Source: an uncultured Geobacteraceae bacterium
GTDB lineage: Bacteria; Desulfobacterota; Desulfuromonadia; Geobacterales; Pseudopelobacteraceae
Assembly (NCBI GenBank): GCA_903901875.1
Contig: CAIUSO010000061.1
Span: forward strand, 1 to 52,462
DNA length: 52,462 bases
Direction of reading: 5' to 3'
Shown: one piece after another, positions 16,619 to 24,633 of the stretch
Position numbering within the stretch: the stretch's first letter is position 1
Layout: every line of letters starts with the position of its first letter
Program-made: the position numbers and the translations under genes
Notes under the pieces: generated by a model
The model's input: only the letters and a program-made list of their open reading frames with translations
Database searches by the model: none
What the model was told of the DNA's origin: nothing

Positions 16619-17019
16619 CAACAGCGACACGCATTTTGATCGTCGATGATGAAGTACATATTCTCAGTACGCTCAAACGGCTCTTCAGGCCATGCGGGTA
16701 TGAAACCGTTACCTGTTGTTCGGCCCGTGAGGCACTGATATTATTGGAGACTACGGAACCGTTTCCGGTCATTATCTCCGATTTTCGCATGCCGGAAATG
16801 AACGGAGTTGAGTTCCTTGCGGCCGTGCGACTCTGTTCTCCCGACAGCGTTGGCATGGTGCTGTCCGGGTATGCGGATGCGGTCTCCATTGTTTCTGCAA
16901 CCAGTCAGGGTCATATCTACAAGTTTATTCCGAAACCGTGGGATGATGCCTTTCTGATCGCTTCCGTTGCCGAAGCCTTCAACCATCATACATCGAAAGC
17001 TGAGGCCCTTCCCCAATGA
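16615..17019 (+). CDS. Single-domain response regulator
   Basis: 134 residues, one receiver: acidic pair in LIVDDE, Asp56 in VIISDFRMPEMNG, LSGYAD with the conserved Ser/Thr region, and a KPWDD switch-lysine motif. No output domain. It overlaps the Cache kinase gene by 4 bp (ATGA) and the next receiver by 4 bp, so all are likely one operon. Stand-alone receivers act as phosphate shuttles or protein-interaction switches, and this one is well placed to take phosphate from the two large kinases and pass it on. Confidence 0.92.
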   Translation: MTTATRILIVDDEVHILSTLKRLFRPCGYETVTCCSAREALILLETTEPFPVIISDFRMPEMNGVEFLAAVRLCSPDSVGMVLSGYADAVSIVSATSQGHIYKFIPKPWDDAFLIASVAEAFNHHTSKAEALPQ

Positions 17020-17549
17020 AAGATACCATACTGCTCGTAGATGACGAACCCTCCGTACTGTCGGCCCTCTGGCGCAGTCTCCGTAACGAAGCGTATGACA
17101 TTGTCACGGCCCTGAGCGGCGAAGAGGCACTGAACATTATTCGAAACAGAGATGTCAGCGTAGTTATCTCGGACCAGAAAATGTGCCGCATTCAGGGAAT
17201 AGACTTTCTTGCCCTGGTAAAACAGCATCGACCGGACACCGTGCGGATTCTCCTCACCGGTAATGCCGACCTGGACCTGGCCCTTGAGGCGTTAAACAGG
17301 GTAGAGGTATTCCGTATGCTGACAAAACCATGGAATGACGTTGAATTAAGAGAAATTGTCCTTGCTGCCGTGGCGAAAAATCAAGCTGACCGGGCAACGG
17401 TGGTTACCGCCCCACCGCAGACCGACGAGCGGGATAAGCTGGAGAGGCTGCACCCCGGCATTACCGACCTGCGCAAAGACAGCAACGGAAGCTTTGTGCT
17501 CCCCGATCTTTCCGAGGAAGAATTGGAGAGTATCAGGAATCTGAAGTGA
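17016..17549 (+). CDS. Response regulator with short C-terminal extension
   Basis: 177 residues: receiver (about 3-122, LLVDDE, Asp53 in VVISDQKMCRIQGIDF, LTGNADLDLALEALN, LTKPWNDVEL) of the type common in front of RpfG-like HD-GYP domains, but with no HD-GYP attached. The last 50 residues are charged and end DLSEEELESIRNLK, with no known output domain. After the phospho-accepting Asp the usual MPG/MxG loop is changed to MCRIQG, so the conserved proline is missing. It overlaps the previous receiver by 4 bp and ends the signalling run. Confidence 0.9.
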   Translation: MKDTILLVDDEPSVLSALWRSLRNEAYDIVTALSGEEALNIIRNRDVSVVISDQKMCRIQGIDFLALVKQHRPDTVRILLTGNADLDLALEALNRVEVFRMLTKPWNDVELREIVLAAVAKNQADRATVVTAPPQTDERDKLERLHPGITDLRKDSNGSFVLPDLSEEELESIRNLK

Positions 17550-17579
17550 CTCTGATAAGGCAGGTCAAACAAATAACCA

Positions 17580-17608
17580 TTGGATTTCATCCCCTCGCCT
17601 GTTATAAT
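17580..17608 (+). promoter_or_regulatory. Candidate promoter for glgA
   Basis: A perfect TATAAT (17603-17608) lies 17 bp after TTGGAT (17580-17585), in a 195-bp gap. The implied leader to the ATG at 17745 is about 130 nt, with no recognised riboswitch. Confidence 0.45.
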
Positions 17609-17744
17609 TTCGCCACTGTTATTAACTCCATGGACCTGTGCCCGTTTCTCCGGCCGAAAGAATATACCACATGCCGATTTCCACGACTGTTTCCCTTTGT
17701 TTCCCCCGTTCCTCGCACCTGACCCGCTCCACCTGGATGGCACT

Positions 17745-19265
17745 ATGAAAAACACCCACGGCTCCCTCGCCATCCTGTTCTCCGCATCCGAAGCGGCCCC
17801 CTTTGCCAAAGAGGGGGGACTTGGTGATGTGGTTGGAGCACTCCCCAAATATCTGGCCCGCATGGGGCATGACGTGCGGGTGGTACTCCCCCGCTATTAC
17901 AGCGTCAACCCGGAAAAGTTCAACCTGAAGCTGCTTCCCGGTACCCTGGTGGTACCCATGGGAATCACGGGGCATCAGTACTGCGGCGTCTGGGAAGGGC
18001 GATTACCCGGAAGCGATGTGCCGGTTTACCTGCTGGAACATGAGGGGTACTATGGCCGTACCGGGCTCTATCAGGAAGGAGGAGAAGGGTACCTGGATAA
18101 CGACAATCGTTTTGTCTTTCTCTCCAAGGCATCCCTTGAACTCTGTAAAATGCTCGACTGGACCCCCGACGTGGTCCATGCCCACGACTGGCATACCGGC
18201 GTCATTCCGGTGCTCCTCAATACCTCTTACCTGCATGACCGGTATGTGGGTAATGCAGCTTCACTGCTGACGTTGCACAATATGCAGCATCAGGGGAATT
18301 TCTATCCCGGCCTGATGGAGGTGCTTGGCATCGGCTGGAAGCACTTTACCTATCTGGAACTGGAGATGAACGATCAGGTCAACCTGCTGAAGGGGGGCAT
18401 TTATCACACCACCCTGCTCAACACGGTCAGCGAAGAGTACTCACGGGAGATTCAGACCGCCGCATTCGGCTGGGGGCTTGAAGGGGCGGTCCGTGATCGG
18501 GCCACGGACCTGAGCGGCATCCTGAACGGTGTTGATTATGAGGAGTGGGATCCGGCGACGGACAAGTTTATCGCCACAAACTATACCCAGAAAACCGTTA
18601 AAAAGGGCAAAGCCGCCTGCAAGCGTGATCTCCAGGCCACCATGGGACTCCCCCTGCGGGATGATGTGCCGCTGTTCGGCATCGTTTCCCGCATGGTAAA
18701 GCAGAAGGGTACCGATATCCTTGCCGAGGCGATCCACCGGATTCTCACCATGGATTGCCAGTTTGCCGTGGTCGGCAACGGTGAACCGTGGGCCCATTTT
18801 TACTTTGGCGATATTGCTGCCCAGCACCCGGATAAATTCGCCTGCCATATCGGCTACAATGAGGCACTGGCCCATAAGGTTGAAGCGGGATCCGACTTTT
18901 TTGTCATGCCGTCGGCCTTTGAACCGTGCGGACTGAACCAGATGTATTCCCTCGCCTACGGCACCCCCCCCATTGTGCGGGCCACCGGCGGGCTTGATGA
19001 CAGCGTGGAAAATTTCAACGAAGCGGTGATGACCGGCGACGGCTTCAAGTTCTGGAATCACAGTGCCACGGCACTCTACGACACGGTCGGCTGGGCGGCC
19101 TGGACCTTTTTCAATAATCCCAAAGGGCTGGCAGCCCTTCGTAAGAACGGCATGAAAAAACGTTTCACCTGGGAAGTGGCCGCCCAGAAATATGACGAAC
19201 TGTACCGCCTCGCCATTCTGAGGCGGCGGGGGAGCGAATATTTCCGCAACCGTTTCGGGGGGTAG
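17745..19265 (+). CDS. glgA: Glycogen synthase (ADP-glucose type)
   Basis: 506 residues from the ATG at 17745, where family likeness begins (SLAILFSASEAAPFAKEGGLGDV); the frame is open further upstream but that part is unlike the family. GT5 fold: N-terminal ADP-glucose loop, here KEGGLGDV instead of the usual KTGGLGDV, then VVHAHDWHTGVIPVLL, and the C-terminal Rossmann domain with FGIVSRMVKQKGTDIL and PSAFEPCGLNQMYSLAYGTPP. It extends alpha-1,4-glucan from ADP-glucose. glgP lies 23 kb away on the other strand. Only 10 bp separate it from the ubiD-like gene, so an unusual glgA-quinone-gene operon is suggested. Confidence 0.93.
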   Translation: MKNTHGSLAILFSASEAAPFAKEGGLGDVVGALPKYLARMGHDVRVVLPRYYSVNPEKFNLKLLPGTLVVPMGITGHQYCGVWEGRLPGSDVPVYLLEHEGYYGRTGLYQEGGEGYLDNDNRFVFLSKASLELCKMLDWTPDVVHAHDWHTGVIPVLLNTSYLHDRYVGNAASLLTLHNMQHQGNFYPGLMEVLGIGWKHFTYLELEMNDQVNLLKGGIYHTTLLNTVSEEYSREIQTAAFGWGLEGAVRDRATDLSGILNGVDYEEWDPATDKFIATNYTQKTVKKGKAACKRDLQATMGLPLRDDVPLFGIVSRMVKQKGTDILAEAIHRILTMDCQFAVVGNGEPWAHFYFGDIAAQHPDKFACHIGYNEALAHKVEAGSDFFVMPSAFEPCGLNQMYSLAYGTPPIVRATGGLDDSVENFNEAVMTGDGFKFWNHSATALYDTVGWAAWTFFNNPKGLAALRKNGMKKRFTWEVAAQKYDELYRLAILRRRGSEYFRNRFGG

Positions 19266-19275
19266 GTCCGCTACC

Positions 19276-20694
19276 ATGGTGACCGGACCACATGGAACCG
19301 GAGGGGACCTTGCCGCGTTTATTGCCCGTCTTGACACTGCCGGCGAGCTGTGCCGGATCGAAGCCATTGTGGATCCGATCCTTGAAATCGCCGCCATTAC
19401 CGACCGGGTCTGCAAGCGGCCGGGTGGTGGCACGGCTCTCCTCTTTGAACACCCCGCCGGATCAGACTTCAAGGTGGCAACCAATCTGTTCGGGTCAACC
19501 GGAAGGCTCTGCCGTGCCCTGGGCATTGATGACCTTAATGAGTTGACCAGGCGGCTCACCCTGTTACTGTCCCACCTGCCGGCCGCTGAGTTCGCCTCCT
19601 TTGACCGGGATTTAGGGCGACTCCCGATTTTCAGCCGTTTTGCCCCCCATGCCTGCAATGAACCTGAGGGAGATTTGCAGCAGATGGTTCCCCCCGATTT
19701 GACCCGTATCCCATTCCTGCAGAGCTGGCCCGACGATGGCAGCGGTGACGGTTTTCCCCGCTACCTTACCCTCCCCCAGGTGTATACGGTGGATCCCGAA
19801 GGGGGGACGGCAAATTGCGGCATGTACCGGGTCCAGCTTCGTGGCGGCCATGGGGCCGCAATCCAGTGGAAAACCGGTAGTGGGGGAGCACGTCATGCGG
19901 AGCAGTACCGCCGGGCAGGAAAAAAAATGCCGGTTGCCATCGTTCTGGGTGGGGCCCCCGCCGCTCTGTTCAGTGCCCTTTTCCCCCTTCCCGGTGCCCT
20001 TGACGAATTGACCTTCGCCGGCTTCCTGGGGGGCAGCCCCCTCACTACCGTGCCGTGCCGCAGTGTGCCGTTGCGGGTACCCCGTGGTGCCGAGATTGTT
20101 ATCGAAGGATATGTGGACCCGGCCAGGCTGGTCAGCGAAGGCCCCTTCGGCAACCACACCGGATTCTATTCCGCCGCCGCACCGGCACCGCTACTGGAGG
20201 TGACGGCCATCTGCCATCGTCCCGATGCGGTGATCCCGGCAACCATCGTCGGTCCTCCCCCCATGGAGGATTGCTGGATGGCACAGGTGTGGGAGCGTCT
20301 CTTGCTGGCATTTTTGCACAAGCTGCTGCCAGAAATTGCCGATATCCACTTCCCCCCCGAATGGATTTTCCACCAGAGTGCCATCATTTCCCTTGAAAAC
20401 CCCCGCCCCGCCATGGTACGGAACTGTGCCGGAGAGCTGTGGCGGCTCCCCTGGTTTGCTTCGGCCCGACTACTGGTTTTTATTGACGCCGGCACCGGAC
20501 CGGCCACACTGCATCACGCCGCCTGGAGAACCATCAATCTCACCGACGCCGCCACTGATATGTTCAGTGACCCGACGACCGGACGGAGGGCCATGGATGG
20601 CACCGGCTGCCGGTTCCCCCGCAGGGAACTGCACAGGGGGAGCGAAATAACCTCCCGTATCACCAGTCGCTGGAAGGAGTACCAGATACCGTGA
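19276..20694 (+). CDS. UbiD-family prenyl-FMN decarboxylase, probable menaquinone pathway
   Basis: 472 residues. UbiD marks: MYRVQLRGGHGAAIQW, PVAIVLGGAPA, EIVIEGYVDPARLVSEGPFGNHTGFY. Such enzymes remove an aromatic carboxylate with the prenylated FMN made by UbiX. The next two genes are ubiA- and ubiX-like and the window also has a futalosine hydrolase, so the likely substrate is a 1,4-dihydroxy-6-naphthoate derivative (the MqnL role) instead of 4-hydroxybenzoate. It overlaps the ubiA-like start by 4 bp (GTGA). The pathway assignment is inference; the family call is firm. Confidence 0.88.
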   Translation: MVTGPHGTGGDLAAFIARLDTAGELCRIEAIVDPILEIAAITDRVCKRPGGGTALLFEHPAGSDFKVATNLFGSTGRLCRALGIDDLNELTRRLTLLLSHLPAAEFASFDRDLGRLPIFSRFAPHACNEPEGDLQQMVPPDLTRIPFLQSWPDDGSGDGFPRYLTLPQVYTVDPEGGTANCGMYRVQLRGGHGAAIQWKTGSGGARHAEQYRRAGKKMPVAIVLGGAPAALFSALFPLPGALDELTFAGFLGGSPLTTVPCRSVPLRVPRGAEIVIEGYVDPARLVSEGPFGNHTGFYSAAAPAPLLEVTAICHRPDAVIPATIVGPPPMEDCWMAQVWERLLLAFLHKLLPEIADIHFPPEWIFHQSAIISLENPRPAMVRNCAGELWRLPWFASARLLVFIDAGTGPATLHHAAWRTINLTDAATDMFSDPTTGRRAMDGTGCRFPRRELHRGSEITSRITSRWKEYQIP

Positions 20695-21557
20695 CCGACC
20701 TTGTGAAAAAAATACGTATCTTTTTGGAGATGATCAAGTTTGCCCATACGATCTTTGCCCTCCCCTTTGCCCTGACCGGAGCTCTGCTGGCTGCCGGAGG
20801 ACTCCCCTCCCTCCACCAGACCCTCTGGATCATACTGGCAATGGTCGGTGCCCGTACCGCAGCAATGGCCATGAACCGGCTGATTGATGCCGATATTGAT
20901 GCTCAGAACCCCCGCACGGTGACGAGGGCGCTGCCGGCCGGGCTGATCGGCAAGGGCCTGACCCTCTTTTTCATCGTTGCCTCAACGCTCCTCATGATGT
21001 TTTCCGCCCGGATGCTCGGGCCGCTCTGCCTCAAACTGTCACCGATAGCACTCTTTTTTCTGCTGCTGTACTCCTACTGCAAGCGATTTACCTCACTGGC
21101 CCATGTGGTGCTGGGCATCTGCCTGGCGGCCGCCCCCATCGGTGCCTGGGTGGCGATTCGGGGTGCCATTGAGGGGCCGGCCCTGCTGCTGGGTGGGGTG
21201 GTGTTGTTCTGGGTAGCCGGTTTCGATATCCTCTACGCCCTGCAGGATCTGGAGTTTGACAAGAATGCGGGTCTCCACTCCATTCCGGTGCTGCTGGGGG
21301 TAAACGGTTCGCTCCGGGCGGCGCGCATCTTCCATGTCATCATGGTCGGGCTGCTGTTTTCCCTGTATAACCTGATGCAGCTTGGCCCGCTCTTTCTGGT
21401 CGGTATCCTTGTCACCATCGCCATGCTGCTCTATGAACACTGGCTGCTCAGGCACGGTGATTTGTCCAAGCTGGATGCTGCTTTTTTTAACATGAACGGA
21501 TATATCAGCGTGGCCATTGTGTGCTTTACGGCCGCCGATGTTCTGACGAGGTACTAA
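20691..21557 (+). CDS. UbiA-family prenyltransferase, probable menaquinone pathway
   Basis: 288 residues, about eight transmembrane helices. The two Asp-rich motifs that bind Mg-prenyl diphosphate are present: NRLIDADIDAQNPRT (first) and LQDLEFDKNAGLHSIP (second). It starts at a GTG overlapping the ubiD-like stop, with AAGGAG ahead. It attaches a polyprenyl chain to an aromatic acid in the membrane. With a UbiD and UbiX on either side and mqnB elsewhere, it may be the 1,4-dihydroxy-6-naphthoate prenyltransferase (MqnP); 4-hydroxybenzoate as substrate cannot be excluded from sequence alone. Confidence 0.9.
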   Translation: MTDLVKKIRIFLEMIKFAHTIFALPFALTGALLAAGGLPSLHQTLWIILAMVGARTAAMAMNRLIDADIDAQNPRTVTRALPAGLIGKGLTLFFIVASTLLMMFSARMLGPLCLKLSPIALFFLLLYSYCKRFTSLAHVVLGICLAAAPIGAWVAIRGAIEGPALLLGGVVLFWVAGFDILYALQDLEFDKNAGLHSIPVLLGVNGSLRAARIFHVIMVGLLFSLYNLMQLGPLFLVGILVTIAMLLYEHWLLRHGDLSKLDAAFFNMNGYISVAIVCFTAADVLTRY

Positions 21558-21560
21558 AGA

Positions 21561-22166
21561 ATGGTCCCACAGCATATATTTATTGCCCTTACCGGTGCCT
21601 CGGGCTCCATGTACGGGCTCCGTCTGGCGGAACAACTGGTTCTGAATTCGGTGCAGGTAACGTTCTGCGCCAGCTGCAGCGGGGCGGCGGTCTGCCGGGA
21701 AGAGACCGGCCTTGACCTGTCGGGGGATCTTGAGAAGGCCCAGCGACGGCTCGGGGAACATCTGGAAATATCATCCGGGGTCACTCTGGTCCATCCCGAC
21801 GACCTGTTTTGCCCCGTTGCCAGCGGCTCTTCAGCACCGGATGGCATGGTGGTGGTGCCATGCAGCATGGGGACCCTGGCCCGAATTGCCGTCGGAGTTT
21901 CCGGCAATCTGATCGAGCGATGTGCCGACGTGATGCTCAAGGAGCGGCGACCGCTGCTGCTGGTCCCCCGGGAGACCCCCCTCTCCGACATCCATCTGGA
22001 GAATATGCTGAAACTCTCCCGATCCGGTGCCCGCATCGTCCCGGCCATGCCGGCCTTTTACAGTCACCCCGACTCCATTCTGGATCTGGTTGATTTCGTC
22101 GTGGGGAAGATTCTCGACCAGCTCGGCATCGACAATGACCTGTATACACGGTGGGGGAGCCGGTAG
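21561..22166 (+). CDS. ubiX: UbiX-family flavin prenyltransferase
   Basis: 201 residues, the usual UbiX length. N-terminal flavin-binding ALTGASGSMYGLRLAEQL; MVVVPCSMGTLARIAVGVSGNLI; and the C-terminal RRPLLLVPRETPLSDIHLENML. It joins dimethylallyl phosphate to FMN, making the prenyl-FMN cofactor required by UbiD enzymes, which fits its place 3 bp after ubiA-like and just after ubiD-like. It may be the MqnM of the futalosine route. Confidence 0.92.
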   Translation: MVPQHIFIALTGASGSMYGLRLAEQLVLNSVQVTFCASCSGAAVCREETGLDLSGDLEKAQRRLGEHLEISSGVTLVHPDDLFCPVASGSSAPDGMVVVPCSMGTLARIAVGVSGNLIERCADVMLKERRPLLLVPRETPLSDIHLENMLKLSRSGARIVPAMPAFYSHPDSILDLVDFVVGKILDQLGIDNDLYTRWGSR

Positions 22167-22176
22167 GCCCATCCCC

Positions 22177-23454
22177 ATGTCCACCATACCCCTTCCCCCC
22201 TCCATTGCCGCCTACCTCCGGAAACGGGGGGTAAACACCCCCTGGCAGCTGGCCTCCCCCCCAACGCGCAGTTTTGATGGAGCCATAGTCATTCCCTCCC
22301 GGGCGGAAGCGGCCGATCTCCCCCTGACCCTGGAATCCCTCTCCCGAAATCCGTCCCCTCTGCGGGAGAAGACACTCATTCTGGTGGTGGTAAATCAGCG
22401 GGGCGACGTATCGTCCACGGAAGCAGCCGACAACCTGGTTACCCTGAAGCAGCTCCCGCTCTGGAAGGAACAATTCGCCCTCCATACTCTCTGCTGGATT
22501 GATGCCGCCACAGCGGGCCGGGAACTTCCCCCCAAACAGGGGGTTGGTCTGGCACGAAAAATCGGCATGGACCTGGCCCTGTCACACCTGAATTACCTTG
22601 CCGGCGATCCGCCGTTGATCTGCCTTGACGCCGACACCACCGTACAGCCGGACTATCTGCCGGCACTCTATCACCATTTTGCCTCCGCTCCAGGGGGGGG
22701 ATGCAGCATCCCCTACCGGCACCGTTCCGCCTCCGACCAGACTGGTCAACAGGCCATTGACCGCTATGAGCTTTTTCTGCGCAGCTATATCCTCGGACTG
22801 GAGCTGGCCGGCTCCCCCTACGCCTTTCACAGCGTCGGAAGTGCCATGGCCTGCCGGGCTTCAGCCTATGTGGCCTCCGGCGGCATGAATCGACGCCTTG
22901 CCGGTGAAGATTTCTATTTTTTACAGCAGCTTCACAAAACATCCGGCGTGACATCCCTGACCGGCACCGTTGTCCACCCCTCCCCCCGCGCCTCGGAGCG
23001 GGTACCATTCGGCACCGGACGATCCGTGGGCGATATGCTTGCCCAAGGGAAACAGCGACTGCTGTTTTACCAACCGGTGGTCTTTTCCCTGGTGGGGGAA
23101 TGGCTCAGGGGGGTGGCATGCCACGGCGGGGCCGACGCCACGGAACTGCTTGCCCTTGCCTCTGGTATTTCACCGGTACTCCACGATGTGCTGCTGCAGG
23201 CAGATTTTGGGACTTCATGGGAAAATATGCGGAGGAACAGCCGGGATCCGGCCCGACTGGCCGGTGAGTTTCACAACTGGTTTGACGGGTTCCGCACCAT
23301 GCGGCTGATCCATGAATTGAGCGACCGGCTTTACCCCCGTGGGGAACCGGAGGGGGCGGTGGCCCCCCTGCTGGAAAGGGCCGGAGTCAGGGGATGTTTC
23401 ACCTGCGGGGAACAGTTGGCACAGCTGAGAAGCATGCAGGGTGCCGGGAATTGA
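22177..23454 (+). CDS. Family 2 glycosyltransferase
   Basis: 425 residues from the ATG at 22177, 10 bp after ubiX; the frame is open inside ubiX but that part is out-of-frame overlap. GT-A features: FDGAIVIPSRAEAADLPLTL at the start of the fold, LICLDADTTVQPDYL (DxD metal/nucleotide-sugar motif) near 145, and GGMNRRLAGEDFYFLQQL, the ED acceptor-base region. No transmembrane helix is evident. The target sugar and acceptor are unknown. It probably ends the glgA-ubiD-ubiA-ubiX transcription unit, though no functional link to quinone synthesis is clear. Confidence 0.8.
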   Translation: MSTIPLPPSIAAYLRKRGVNTPWQLASPPTRSFDGAIVIPSRAEAADLPLTLESLSRNPSPLREKTLILVVVNQRGDVSSTEAADNLVTLKQLPLWKEQFALHTLCWIDAATAGRELPPKQGVGLARKIGMDLALSHLNYLAGDPPLICLDADTTVQPDYLPALYHHFASAPGGGCSIPYRHRSASDQTGQQAIDRYELFLRSYILGLELAGSPYAFHSVGSAMACRASAYVASGGMNRRLAGEDFYFLQQLHKTSGVTSLTGTVVHPSPRASERVPFGTGRSVGDMLAQGKQRLLFYQPVVFSLVGEWLRGVACHGGADATELLALASGISPVLHDVLLQADFGTSWENMRRNSRDPARLAGEFHNWFDGFRTMRLIHELSDRLYPRGEPEGAVAPLLERAGVRGCFTCGEQLAQLRSMQGAGN

Positions 23455-23465
23455 GCACTGGTGCG

Positions 23466-23939
23466 TCAGGAGGGGCGGGTGGAGTGGATACCGGTGATAT
23501 ACAGTGTTGTCTCCCCTCCCGGCTTCCGGACGGTGACCTCGTCATCAACTTTTTTATGGAGCAGGGCCTGCCCCACCGGTGAATCCATACTTATTCTCCC
23601 CACACTGACGTCGATTTCATCGGGACCGACCAGTTGATAGCACCGTTCATCCCCCGAATCCTCCTCATAGGTCACCCAGCAGCCAAAGGTTACCTGGGTG
23701 GGGCGCACCGGCACCGTGGCCACCTTGAGAACCTTCAGGCGCGACCCCAGATGCTTCAGCTTCCGGTCTATCTCCCGGAGCCGTTTTTTTCCGTAAATAT
23801 ACTCGGCATTTTCCGACCGGTCCCCTTCGGCGGCCGCATCGGAAACCCCCTGCACAACCTTGGGACGTTCCACTTTCCAGAGGTAGTCGTACTCCTCACA
23901 CATTTTTTTCAGCCCTTCGGCCGAGATCAGATTTGTCAT
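23466..23939 (-). CDS. greB: Transcription elongation factor GreB
   Basis: 157 residues: N-terminal coiled coil with the acidic tip region DAAAEGDRSENAEYIYGKKR and a C-terminal FKBP-like domain (VGPDEIDVSVGRISMDSPVGQALLHKKVDDEVTV). The Gre tip enters the RNA polymerase secondary channel and stimulates transcript cleavage in backtracked complexes. The YIYGKKRLREID sequence is the GreB rather than GreA form. It lies convergent with the glycosyltransferase gene, 11 bp between the stops. Confidence 0.92.
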   Translation of the reverse strand: MTNLISAEGLKKMCEEYDYLWKVERPKVVQGVSDAAAEGDRSENAEYIYGKKRLREIDRKLKHLGSRLKVLKVATVPVRPTQVTFGCWVTYEEDSGDERCYQLVGPDEIDVSVGRISMDSPVGQALLHKKVDDEVTVRKPGGETTLYITGIHSTRPS

Positions 23940-23958
23940 AGGGTAATTCTCCAGAACC

Positions 23959-23996
23959 GTAACAAAACAGCCCGCAATGGCGGGCTGTTTTGTTAC
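23959..23996. terminator. Perfect 17-bp bidirectional terminator-like hairpin
   Basis: GTAACAAAACAGCCCGC (23959-23975) pairs exactly with 23980-23996 around an AATG loop. The outer stem is A/T-rich on both sides of a GC core. It lies after the FKBP gene and before greB on the minus strand, so it most likely ends the FKBP transcript. Confidence 0.8.
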
Positions 23997-24016
23997 GGCA
24001 TCACGTCAAAGCAGGG

Positions 24017-24439
24017 TTATTTTGCCACGTCCAGCAGCTCCACATCGAAGTGCAGGGTTGCGTTGGGAGGAATAACACCTCCGGCACCCTGGGCACCATA
24101 GCCGAGTTTAGAAGGGATGGTCAGCTTCCGCTTGCCGCCAACCTTCATGGTCATGACCCCTTCATCCCATCCCGGTATGACCTGTCCCACACCGATGATA
24201 AAGGAAAAGGGTTCCTTCCGGTCAACGGAGCTGTCGAATTTCTTACCGTTATCCAGGGTACCGGTGTAATGTACTTTAACCGACTTCCCCCGGACCGGTG
24301 CAGCACCCTTTCCCACGACGGTGTCGACATATTTCAGCCCGGATGCGGTGGTTACCGCTTTTTCCTGGGCCCCGATGGCCGGGATGACGCACAGTGCTAC
24401 CAAAATAACTGCTGCTGCAATACTCCTGAAACGAACCAT
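24017..24439 (-). CDS. Periplasmic FKBP-type peptidyl-prolyl isomerase
   Basis: 140 residues: a signal peptide (to about AIGAQ, residue 24) and a single FKBP domain with VKVHYTGTLDNGKKFDSSVD, VIPGWDEGVMTMKVGGKR and IPPNATLHFDVELL, the usual active-site strands. It catalyses cis-trans isomerisation at proline in exported proteins. It is short compared with FkpA-type proteins as it lacks the N-terminal dimerisation domain. It ends at a strong hairpin and is transcribed on its own. Confidence 0.93.
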   Translation of the reverse strand: MVRFRSIAAAVILVALCVIPAIGAQEKAVTTASGLKYVDTVVGKGAAPVRGKSVKVHYTGTLDNGKKFDSSVDRKEPFSFIIGVGQVIPGWDEGVMTMKVGGKRKLTIPSKLGYGAQGAGGVIPPNATLHFDVELLDVAK

Positions 24440-24541
24440 GTACTGAAACCTCCCTGTCTGTTTGTTATTTCTACCGGGTAAGAATAGATGGTTTCGGGCC
24501 GACTGGCAACAGAGATTTTCACGATGGTGAAAAGCCTCTTG

Positions 24542-24570
24542 TTGACAGGCAATATCAATGTTGGTACCGT
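24542..24570 (+). promoter_or_regulatory. Weak candidate promoter for glcD
   Basis: A perfect TTGACA (24542-24547) is followed after 17 bp by TACCGT (24565-24570), a poor -10. A better -10 (TATATT, 24578-24583) lacks a matching -35. Either could serve the ATG at 24634. Confidence 0.25.
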
Positions 24571-24633
24571 GTTAAGTTATATTGTCGTACTAACGCGTAA
24601 CTAATCAATAATACTCCCAAGGGGACACCACAC

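Noticed and set aside
18441-19658. A 405-codon minus-strand ORF lying across glgA and the ubiD-like gene
   Set aside because: It is antisense to two clear enzyme genes, has no family motif and spans their junction; it is a GC-rich shadow frame.
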